A stretch of 64,000 bases of DNA from Ignavibacteriota bacterium (GTDB lineage: Bacteria; Bacteroidota; Ignavibacteria; SZUA-365). How positions within the stretch are numbered: position 1 is the first letter of the stretch; each line of letters begins with the position of its first letter. A model generated the notes under the pieces. That model was given only the letters and a program-made list of their open reading frames with translations, searched no databases and had not been told where the DNA came from. The stretch lies in the NCBI GenBank assembly GCA_016218045.1, contig JACRFB010000046.1:85704-149703 (forward strand), in the 5' to 3' direction. Below, piece by piece: positions 8,915 to 16,047 of this stretch. Position numbers and translations under genes: made by a program.

Positions 8915-9460
8915 ATGATTTTCCGACCCGCCCCGATTCTCTTTCGCGCGCTCTCGCTCTTCAGCGCCCTCATCCTCGTTGCCGGACTCCCGGCGTGCAA
9001 GAAGGCACCACGAACCGACGCGGTGACCCCCGTGGGCGCATCGGCGGAAATCGGAGCACCTGCTCCGGATTTTACACTGCTCTCCGTCGAAGACGAGAAA
9101 GTGTCGCTCTCGGAGTTCAAGGGCAAGGTGGTGATGGTGAATTTCTGGGCCACGTGGTGCCCGCCGTGCAAGAAGGAGATTCCGGACTTCATGGATTTCC
9201 AAAAGACGTACGGCGAGCGGGGTTTCGAGATACTCGGCATCTCGCTCGACGACGATCAGGACGCGGTGCACACGTATCTCACCTCGAATCCGATCAACTA
9301 CTTTGTATTATTCGGATCGCCCGATGTCGCCGCGAAGTACGGCAACATCCAGAGTATTCCGACCACGTTTCTTGTCGACCGCGAAGGCATCATTCGTGCC
9401 ACCGAAGTCGGCATGATGCCGCGGTCGTATTGGGAACAGAAGATCGAAGCGCTGTTGTAA
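8915..9460 (+). CDS. TlpA/ResA-like thioredoxin-fold lipoprotein
   Basis: A 181-residue membrane-anchored thiol-disulfide oxidoreductase. A signal peptide ends in the lipobox LPAC (Cys 28). The thioredoxin fold follows: GAPAPDFTLLSVEDEKVSLSEFKGK, the active site WCPPC (Cys 82/85), GFEILGISLDDD, and the cis-proline loop SIPTTFLVDREG. This is the TlpA/ResA/AhpC-TSA-like group, which usually reduces cytochrome c precursors or other exported proteins. ATG 8915 is preferred to ATG 8891 because GGAG lies seven bases upstream of it. The neighbouring minus-strand Rieske and c-heme genes are plausible clients, which is inference from proximity. Confidence 0.88.
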   Translation: MIFRPAPILFRALSLFSALILVAGLPACKKAPRTDAVTPVGASAEIGAPAPDFTLLSVEDEKVSLSEFKGKVVMVNFWATWCPPCKKEIPDFMDFQKTYGERGFEILGISLDDDQDAVHTYLTSNPINYFVLFGSPDVAAKYGNIQSIPTTFLVDREGIIRATEVGMMPRSYWEQKIEALL

Positions 9461-9465
9461 AACCA

Positions 9466-9479
9466 GCGCCGGAAGGCGC
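9466..9479. terminator. Small hairpin between convergent genes
   Basis: GCGCC-GGAA-GGCGC, a 5-bp stem with a GNRA-type tetraloop, sits in the 23-base gap between the converging tlpA-like and DUF2231-like genes. There is no strong U tract, so a terminator role is only suggested by position. Confidence 0.35.
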
Positions 9480-9483
9480 GTAG

Positions 9484-9972
9484 TTATTGCGCGCCCGCGT
9501 CCGGCGTTGTCAGGTGTTCGTACGCGGGGAAGGTGTCGGGTCCCCAGCTCGCGCGGCCACCCATGTGCCCGCCCACGCCCCACAGTATCGCGAGAGTGAC
9601 GGCGACGACAGCGGCGAGCCAGCGGTTCACTTTTCGTCCCCGCAGGTGCAGCACACCGAGTGACAGGAACACCAGTCCCACAATGGCTCCGCTGATGCCG
9701 AGCCGCTGATGCAGCACGACGTCGGCATTGTCGGGCGTGTCGGCCACCATGATGCCCTGCTCGATGTACCCGCGGCCCTTCGCGGCGTGAATGCCCGTGA
9801 GTATGGTCGGAATTACAGTCACCATGGCGACGATCGACAGCATGGCCCACGCCCAGGACAGTTGGGGTTTGTGGATGAATATCGCCAGCACCGCGGCAAC
9901 GGCCGCGAGTATTGCGGCAGCAATGGGCAGATGCGTCATGGGCGCGTGGTTTTGCGCGAGGAACAGTTCCAT
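9484..9972 (-). CDS. DUF2231-like four-helix membrane protein
   Basis: A 162-residue integral membrane protein with four predicted transmembrane helices. The opening MELFLAQNHAPMTHLPIAAA has the His-Pro-Met/His-Leu-Pro pattern of DUF2231 and related predicted heme- or metal-binding membrane proteins, and further histidines occur in or near the membrane (GIHAAKGR, VLHQRLG, VLHLRGR). An AGGAG ribosome-binding site lies seven bases before ATG 9972, so the longer open frame upstream is ignored. It is the last gene of the minus-strand redox operon starting with the Rieske proteins, so a quinone- or heme-linked role is plausible but unproven. Confidence 0.7.
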   Translation of the reverse strand: MELFLAQNHAPMTHLPIAAAILAAVAAVLAIFIHKPQLSWAWAMLSIVAMVTVIPTILTGIHAAKGRGYIEQGIMVADTPDNADVVLHQRLGISGAIVGLVFLSLGVLHLRGRKVNRWLAAVVAVTLAILWGVGGHMGGRASWGPDTFPAYEHLTTPDAGAQ

Positions 9973-10060
9973 GTCAATCTCCTGTGTGCGAATCGAGAGG
10001 CACGATGGCGGTGGCGGTGTGAAAAAAATCTGGGGGTGTGAGGTGATTGCGGACGGATGC

Positions 10061-11179
10061 TCAGAAAAAGAGATGCACCTGTCCGCCCCACTGCGCGATG
10101 CGCGATGTGGGAGTATCGCGCCAACGGTACTCGGGCCGCAGCTCCAGCGAGGGCAGCACAAAAATCTGCGCGCCGAGCACGTATTGTTTCGTACTGCCGC
10201 TGCCGCCGCCTTCATAGCCATGCCGCGCCTCCTCGTACCGCGCCGTGAGGGCGAACGCCTCCACGATATCGTACGACGCGCCTATGGAAAACGCGCGCTC
10301 GGTGGACTCGCCGTTGTTGCCTGATGTCGTGCTCCGCATGGTCACGTATTCCGCAGTGAGTGACGCTCGTTCGATGAGTCCGATCCCGGCGTACAATCCG
10401 GCCATGTCCTGGCCGCCGGCATGGAAGAAGGATGCGCCCGCGAAGCCGCTAAGGCCCTTGTCGAAATCTGCGTGCTGCAGATGCAGCTTGCCTGTCACCA
10501 GCGGCGCGCCTTTGTCGATGACGGGATCTGTGCCGCGTGTGAAAATTTCCGCGCGCCTGTTGCGCGTATCAAAAAGTCCCGCAGTCACGGTAAGCCACTC
10601 CAGCGGTGCGGCGACGACGGAGGCACCGAGTTCGTTCCACCCCGGATACAGTCGGAGCGTGCTGCGCGTGAGCGTCGTGTGATCGTCGTGACGTAGGCCC
10701 ACGTCTGGTTGAAAGTATCCCGCCTCGATGGCAAGCTCTTCGAGCGGACGCACAATGATCGCCGCGGTGGCGCGCTGTTGCGAGGGCCATTCGGGCTTGA
10801 CCAGATTTACGCCGCCGACAAATTCCACTTCCTCCATGGGGCGATAGGACACGTACGGCATGATCTGCATGAAGAAGGGCCGGCGTACAAAATCGCGCCT
10901 CTCGGGATCATAGCGGTACGCCGTCTGATTGCGGATGTCAAAGCCCCACGACAATTGCTCCGTGAACAGCGTGTTCGATTCTGGCGCCTCGTACAGCGAC
11001 CACAGCCCGGTGCGTTTCATCGTGGTGAATCCGCCTTCGTTTCGTATTCCGCCGCCGGAACTCATCACGTGACAGGACGAGCAGGTCTGTCCGCCGGTCA
11101 ATGCGAAGCGGGGGAGTGCGGAGCCCGCGCTGGGAAGGAACACGGCGACGGCAAGGAGCACGAGCACGGCGGACTTCAT
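10061..11179 (-). CDS. Outer-membrane beta-barrel with N-terminal c-heme site
   Basis: A 372-residue exported protein. A signal peptide (MKSAVLVLLAVAVFLPSAGSA) is followed at once by a single CxxCH c-type heme motif (CSSCH, Cys 33/36, His 37). The rest is a run of amphipathic alternating strands ending in the aromatic terminus HLFF, as expected for an outer-membrane barrel. Its ATG overlaps the stop of the upstream Rieske gene (ATGA), so the two are coupled. Barrels carrying a heme at their periplasmic mouth suggest electron transfer to or through the outer membrane, but there is only one heme and I recognise no named family. Function is inferred from architecture and neighbours. Confidence 0.75.
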   Translation of the reverse strand: MKSAVLVLLAVAVFLPSAGSALPRFALTGGQTCSSCHVMSSGGGIRNEGGFTTMKRTGLWSLYEAPESNTLFTEQLSWGFDIRNQTAYRYDPERRDFVRRPFFMQIMPYVSYRPMEEVEFVGGVNLVKPEWPSQQRATAAIIVRPLEELAIEAGYFQPDVGLRHDDHTTLTRSTLRLYPGWNELGASVVAAPLEWLTVTAGLFDTRNRRAEIFTRGTDPVIDKGAPLVTGKLHLQHADFDKGLSGFAGASFFHAGGQDMAGLYAGIGLIERASLTAEYVTMRSTTSGNNGESTERAFSIGASYDIVEAFALTARYEEARHGYEGGGSGSTKQYVLGAQIFVLPSLELRPEYRWRDTPTSRIAQWGGQVHLFF

Positions 11180-11688
11180 GCGAGCACCACCGAGATGATC
11201 GCGCCGCTGACGCTGGCGGGATAGGACTTGAGTCCCGATGCGGCCGGACCCTTGACGACCGTACCGTTCGAGGCCATGAAGGTGGATCCGTGGCATGGAC
11301 AGACAAGGCGATCGGATCCGAGTACGCCCGTTGATCCCGGGCTGACGGAGCATCCCTGATGCGTGCAGATCTCCGACAGTGCGGAGGCCTCGGTTGCACT
11401 CGTGCGGATCACGAGAATTTTTTCGGGGAGTCCGGCGAGGCCGGACACCAGCAGGTAGCCGTTGATACCCGTAAGTGCCGACAGGCCGTCGGCCGCGGTG
11501 TCGATGCGCAGCACGCCGTTGTCGATGCTGAGTCCGGTCGAGGGCACCGGACCCGTGGGATTCTTGAGTGTCACTTCTTCGCAGCCGCTTGCGGGCAGCA
11601 CACCCGACGCGAGAACCAGGCCTCCGGCCGCGCCGAGCAGGCGCTTCATGAAAGTGCGGCGCGCATCATCGCGCGGTTCATTGTTCAT
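11176..11688 (-). CDS. Rieske [2Fe-2S] protein, Tat-exported
   Basis: A 170-residue Rieske iron-sulfur protein. The N-terminus has a twin-arginine signal (ARRTFMKRLLGAAGG) and a possible lipobox at LPASGC. The cluster ligands are present: C108-T-H110 and C130-P-C132-H133. The extra cysteines 113 and 132 can form the disulfide typical of high-potential Rieske proteins. ATG 11688 is preferred to 11694 because GGAG is six bases upstream of it and touches the other. It is the second gene of the operon, between another Rieske protein and the c-heme barrel. No cytochrome b gene is adjacent, so this is not an ordinary bc1/b6f operon. Confidence 0.88.
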   Translation of the reverse strand: MNNEPRDDARRTFMKRLLGAAGGLVLASGVLPASGCEEVTLKNPTGPVPSTGLSIDNGVLRIDTAADGLSALTGINGYLLVSGLAGLPEKILVIRTSATEASALSEICTHQGCSVSPGSTGVLGSDRLVCPCHGSTFMASNGTVVKGPAASGLKSYPASVSGAIISVVLA

Positions 11689-11724
11689 GCTCATCTCCAG
11701 GGACGATGTGAATGGGGGTGCCGG

Positions 11725-12171
11725 TCAACCGGCATAAACCGTCAGCACACCATCTTTCAGCGCGACGGGAAAAGCGAGCAGGTCTTTCTTTGCGGGTCCC
11801 GACTGATATTTGCCCTCGATGCTGTAGGCCGATTTATGGCACGGGCACTGGATCAACTCGGCACTCTTCACCTTGACCTTGCACTCCTTGTGCGGGCAGA
11901 TGTTGCTCATCGCCGTGTACTTGTCCTTCGCCGCGCGCACGACCAGAATATCGCCCTGTTCCGTTCCCTTGATCAGAATCGAGCCGCCGATCTCCGCGAG
12001 GGCCTCGTGCTCAGCGAGTTTCACCGTGGTCAGCACCGTCTTTTTGTCCTGCAGGGCCGCCTGCCCGAACTGCGGAAACATCGCACCCCCCATCAGCGCT
12101 CCGGCGCCGATAGCCGCGATCCGCGCCATAAAGCCGCGCCGTGTTGTTTCCTGCATGTCGTCGTTGTTCAT
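11725..12171 (-). CDS. Rieske [2Fe-2S] protein, Tat-exported (second paralogue)
   Basis: A 148-residue protein and the first gene of the redox operon. A twin-arginine signal (TTRRGFMARIAAIGAGALMGG) precedes the Rieske domain with ligands C92-P-H94 and C109-P-C111-H112; Cys 97 and Cys 111 would form the stabilising disulfide. An AAGGAG ribosome-binding site is placed about eight bases before ATG 12171, which excludes the longer upstream extension. Divergence from the downstream paralogue is substantial outside the cluster loops, so the two are probably not a recent duplication. Likely a periplasmic electron carrier or quinol-oxidase subunit lacking its membrane partner here. Confidence 0.88.
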   Translation of the reverse strand: MNNDDMQETTRRGFMARIAAIGAGALMGGAMFPQFGQAALQDKKTVLTTVKLAEHEALAEIGGSILIKGTEQGDILVVRAAKDKYTAMSNICPHKECKVKVKSAELIQCPCHKSAYSIEGKYQSGPAKKDLLAFPVALKDGVLTVYAG

Positions 12172-12481
12172 ACCATAGCTCCTTGATGATTGTAAGTGTC
12201 TGGCTCCCGAGCGGACACTGCGTGGTACTCGGAACATGGCGGCGGCACGATAAAGAGAGGTCACTCTTTGTAACAACGACCAGCGGAAACATGTTCCCAG
12301 CGGGAGAATTCAGCATTCAGAATACAGGAGTGAAGATCTAGGATCTAGGATCTAGGATCTAGAAACAACATTACTCCCCCGTCCCTAGTCCCCCGTCCCT
12401 CATCCCAACTCCTAACTCCTAATCTCCAACTTCCTCGCCACGCAACATTTTCGTATTTTTCCCGGACGTATCGGAGAAAAA
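12172..12481. other. Divergent spacer with heptad repeat array 2
   Basis: This 310-base spacer separates the Rieske operon from valS. Bases 12172-12303 hold the Rieske promoter region with no recognisable element. Bases 12304-12325 carry GAATTCAGCATTCAGAATAC, related to array 4. Bases 12337-12362 are CTAGGAT repeated about 3.5 times. Bases 12374-12427 are degenerate pyrimidine heptads (CCCCCGT, CCCTAGT, CCTAACT). The remaining 54 bases include an AT-rich stretch and CGGAGAAAAA just before the valS ATG, its likely ribosome-binding site. Unlike most arrays here it lies between gene starts, not ends. Confidence 0.7.
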
Positions 12482-15265
12482 ATGAGCAATAACGACACAC
12501 CAGAAACAATCGACAGCGCCTACGCGGCATCCGCCGTGGAAGACCGCTGGTATGCGTCTTGGGAAAACAAAAAGCTGTTCCACGCCGAGGCGGGGCAGGG
12601 CGCGAATCCGTACACCGTCGTCATTCCGCCACCGAATATCACCGGCATGCTCACGATGGGGCATGTTCTCAACAACACGTTGCAGGACATTTTTATCCGC
12701 TGGCACCGGCTTGACGGCGAGCAGGCCTGCTGGATACCGGGCACCGATCACGCGGGGATAGCGACACAGACCGTGGTCGAGAAGGAACTGAAAAAGCAGG
12801 AAGGTCTGAGTCGTCACGATCTGGGCAGGGAAGAATTTTTGAAGCGCGTCTGGGAATGGCGCGACAAATACGGCAACATCATCCTCGCCCAGCTCCGCAA
12901 GCTGGGTGTGTCCTGCGATTGGGACCGCCTGGTCTTCACCCTCGATCCCACACTGAGTGTCGCGGTGCGCGAGTCCTTCATACGCCTGTACCGCCGCGGA
13001 CTCATCTACCGCGGCAAACGCATCATCAACTGGGATCCCGTCTCTCACACGGCGTTGTCGGACGAGGAAGTGGAGCACCGCGAACAGCAGGGCAAACTCT
13101 ATCACTTCCGATATCCGCTCATCGAAAACGGCGTGCCGAGCAGCACAAAATTTCTTGTTGTTGCCACCACGCGTCCCGAAACCATGCTCGGCGACACCGC
13201 CGTGGCGGTGCATCCCGACGATGAGCGGTATGCCGCGTACATAGGCACATCCGTGATGCTGCCGCTGATGAACCGCGAGATTCCGGTAGTGGCCGACGAG
13301 TATGTGGACCGCAGCTTCGGGACCGGGGTTGTGAAGATCACCCCCGCGCACGACCCCAACGATTTTGAAGTAGGACTGCGGCACGCGCTCCCGCAGATCA
13401 ACGTCATGAGTGTCGATGCGTCGATCAACGAAAACGGCGGCGTGTACGCCGGACTCGACCGTTTCGATGCGCGCGCGCGTGTTGTTGCCGACCTCGAGGC
13501 CCTCGGCCTCGTCGAAAAAATCGACGAACACACACACGCGGTGGGATACAGCTACCGCACACACGTGCCGGTTGAACCGTATCTGTCGGACCAGTGGTTC
13601 GTGAGCATGAAACCGCTCGCCGAACCCGCCCTGCAGGTAGTGCGCGACGGGGTCGTAAAATTCCATCCCGAGAGATGGACCAAAGTGTACGAACATTGGA
13701 TGACAAACATCCGCGACTGGACCATCTCGCGCCAGCTCTGGTGGGGGCATCGCATCCCGGTGTTTTATTGCGACACCTGCGGATGGCAGGATGCGTTGCA
13801 CGAAAATCCGGGCAACTGTCCCGCATGCGGCGCGCCCGGTGTGCGGCAGGACGAGGATGTGCTCGATACCTGGTTCTCGTCGTGGCTCTGGCCCTTCAGC
13901 GTCCATCACTGGCCGCAGGACAGCATCGATCTGCGGTACTTCTATCCGACGAAGCTGCTGGTCACGGGACCCGACATCATCTTCTTCTGGGTCGCGCGCA
14001 TGATCATGGCCGGACTCGAATTCATGCGTGACGTGCCCTTGGCCGACGGCTCCCCGCGTGTCGAAGCACGCGACCTCGTGCCCTTCCACGATGTGTATTT
14101 CACGAGTATCATCCGTGACGAGAAGGGGCGCAAGATGTCGAAGTCGCTCGGCAACTCGCCCGATCCGCTCGACGTGATCGCTGAGTACGGCGCCGACGCG
14201 TTACGTTTCACCGTCGTGTACCTCGCGCCGCTCGGTCAGGACGTGCTCTTCTCCACATCGAAGTGTGAACTCGGGCGGAACTTCGCGAACAAGATCTGGA
14301 ACGCCGCGCGTTTCCTCCTCATGAACAAGACTGCGGTCGAGACGCGGACGGGTTGGACGTGGCGCGACGGCGCCTGGCAAGCCCCTGCCGGCGCGCAGGA
14401 ACTGGCGCTCGCCCCGGGCTCGATGGGCATCGAAGACCGCTGGATTTTCAGCCGCCTGCACGAGACCATCGCCGCGCTGCGTGAGGCGATGACGCGGTAC
14501 CGCGTGAACGACGCATCGAAGGCGCTGTATGAATTCGTGTGGCACGACTTCTGCGACTGGTACATCGAACTGATCAAGGACCGCCTCTACGCGGACGACG
14601 AGAAACTGCAGCGTGTGGCTCTCGGTCGCGCGCTGAACGTCTTCGAATCGATGCTCACGCTGCTGCACCCCTTCATGCCGTTCATCACCGAGGAACTCTG
14701 GCACAAACTCGAACCCGGACGCGATGAGCTCAGCATCATGGACGTGCGGCTTCCGGCCTACAATCCCGCCGCAGTGGACGAGGAGGCCGACGCCACAATG
14801 TCGTATCTGCAGTCGCTTGTCGAGGCCGTGCGCGGCATCCGCGGCGAGATGAATGTGCCACCCTCGCGGCCCTGCGATCTCGTGGTGAACTGCCGCGGCG
14901 AGGAGCACCGGCGCGCGATTCTCGAGAACACGCATTTCCTGGAGCGCCTCGCGCGCATCGGCACCGTGCAGGCGGGCGACGGACTCGCGCGGCCGCGGCT
15001 CTCCGCCAGCGTGGTTGTCGCGGGCGACGACGTGTTCCTGCCGCTCGAAGGACTGATCGACATCACGAAGGAACGTGCCCGCCTGGCGAAGGAAATCGAC
15101 CGCGTCGAGGGCATGCTGCGTGGCATTGTTTCGAAACTGTCGAATGACAAGTTTGTATCGTCCGCGCCCGCCGATGTTGTTGAAAAGGAGCGCGCGAAAC
15201 AGGCCAATGCCGAAACAACTCTTGCGAAACTCAAGGCGAACCTTGCCAGTCTCGAAACGGAATGA
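12482..15265 (+). CDS. valS: Valyl-tRNA synthetase
   Basis: Charges tRNA-Val with valine in the cytoplasm. At 927 residues it is of normal bacterial length. The class I HIGH-type motif appears as TMGH (residues 58-61, within PPPNITGMLTMGHVL) and KMSKS is exact at residues 551-555. The editing (CP1) domain lies between, with WVRDWTISRQLWWGH-like sequence and a zinc-type CDTCGW...CPACG cluster. The C-terminal tail is the tRNA-binding coiled coil typical of ValRS (DITKERARLAKEIDRVEGM to the end). The outer-membrane protein gene begins 16 bases downstream and is probably co-transcribed. Confidence 0.98.
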   Translation: MSNNDTPETIDSAYAASAVEDRWYASWENKKLFHAEAGQGANPYTVVIPPPNITGMLTMGHVLNNTLQDIFIRWHRLDGEQACWIPGTDHAGIATQTVVEKELKKQEGLSRHDLGREEFLKRVWEWRDKYGNIILAQLRKLGVSCDWDRLVFTLDPTLSVAVRESFIRLYRRGLIYRGKRIINWDPVSHTALSDEEVEHREQQGKLYHFRYPLIENGVPSSTKFLVVATTRPETMLGDTAVAVHPDDERYAAYIGTSVMLPLMNREIPVVADEYVDRSFGTGVVKITPAHDPNDFEVGLRHALPQINVMSVDASINENGGVYAGLDRFDARARVVADLEALGLVEKIDEHTHAVGYSYRTHVPVEPYLSDQWFVSMKPLAEPALQVVRDGVVKFHPERWTKVYEHWMTNIRDWTISRQLWWGHRIPVFYCDTCGWQDALHENPGNCPACGAPGVRQDEDVLDTWFSSWLWPFSVHHWPQDSIDLRYFYPTKLLVTGPDIIFFWVARMIMAGLEFMRDVPLADGSPRVEARDLVPFHDVYFTSIIRDEKGRKMSKSLGNSPDPLDVIAEYGADALRFTVVYLAPLGQDVLFSTSKCELGRNFANKIWNAARFLLMNKTAVETRTGWTWRDGAWQAPAGAQELALAPGSMGIEDRWIFSRLHETIAALREAMTRYRVNDASKALYEFVWHDFCDWYIELIKDRLYADDEKLQRVALGRALNVFESMLTLLHPFMPFITEELWHKLEPGRDELSIMDVRLPAYNPAAVDEEADATMSYLQSLVEAVRGIRGEMNVPPSRPCDLVVNCRGEEHRRAILENTHFLERLARIGTVQAGDGLARPRLSASVVVAGDDVFLPLEGLIDITKERARLAKEIDRVEGMLRGIVSKLSNDKFVSSAPADVVEKERAKQANAETTLAKLKANLASLETE

Positions 15266-15281
15266 CACACAGGGCGTATCG

Positions 15282-16010
15282 GTGCGGCGTACAGCCGCGC
15301 TGATCGCCGCGTGTGTGTTCATCGTGCCGGTCCTGCTGCGCGCGCAGACGGAACCGGAATCACCCACTGTGCCTCCGCCGCCGCTCGTTAACGGATGGCA
15401 GATTTCGGCCTTCACCGGCGCGGCGCTTAACGTGTTCAGCGGCGGGTATTTCGGGGTCGGGGACCGCACCTTCGTCGCCGAGGAGAGCAGCTTCAACATG
15501 CCGTACGGCGTGTCGATTAACATCCCGGTCTTTTCCGACGCCTCGCTGTACCTGCGCGCCGGATGGCACGGCACGCAGACGGTGTTTTTCTCGGGCCGGC
15601 AGGACAGTTTGAAATCGATTCAGGGGTATGGCGACATCGGCGATGAACTGACACTGCGCTACGACCTCTTCCATGTCGACGTACTTGTGCGCCTGATCGG
15701 TCGCCAGGACGGTGAGCGTGTGTTTGTGGGACCGAGTTTCAACTACGTCCGCTCGAAGCGCGTGCGGCTCATCGAAACCGAATATCAGACCGGCGTGTCG
15801 TATATGTACGAGGACGGCGATCTTGCGGGCGCGGCGTCCATGCGCACCTCTCTCGTGCTCGGCGCCGAATACGCGTTTGTACCACTGCGGAATCTGTACG
15901 TGATACCCTCCGTGCAGGTCGATTACAGTCCGCAAAAACTCTCGACCGAACACCCGATCAAGGCGGTGTTCTACAAATTTCTTGTGACGGTTGCCTATCA
16001 ACCGTTCTGA
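15282..16010 (+). CDS. Outer-membrane beta-barrel protein
   Basis: About 242 residues from GTG 15282, the first plausible start after the valS stop; no ATG is available in frame before the signal peptide. The N-terminus (VRRTAALIAACVFIVPVLLRAQ) is a signal peptide. The mature part alternates short amphipathic strands with turns and ends VAYQPF, a terminal phenylalanine as in BamA-inserted barrels, and resembles the OmpA-like eight-stranded 'porin family/PorT' group common in Bacteroidota. The ligand is unknown. It follows valS by 16 bases and precedes a T9SS cargo gene by 37 bases. Confidence 0.7.
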   Translation: MRRTAALIAACVFIVPVLLRAQTEPESPTVPPPPLVNGWQISAFTGAALNVFSGGYFGVGDRTFVAEESSFNMPYGVSINIPVFSDASLYLRAGWHGTQTVFFSGRQDSLKSIQGYGDIGDELTLRYDLFHVDVLVRLIGRQDGERVFVGPSFNYVRSKRVRLIETEYQTGVSYMYEDGDLAGAASMRTSLVLGAEYAFVPLRNLYVIPSVQVDYSPQKLSTEHPIKAVFYKFLVTVAYQPF

Positions 16011-16047
16011 TCCGGCGCCGGGGGCGCAGAACAAAGGATATACTGGT

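Noticed and set aside
11176..12171. Cytochrome bc1/b6f operon
   Set aside because: Two Rieske genes are present but no cytochrome b or c1 gene accompanies them.
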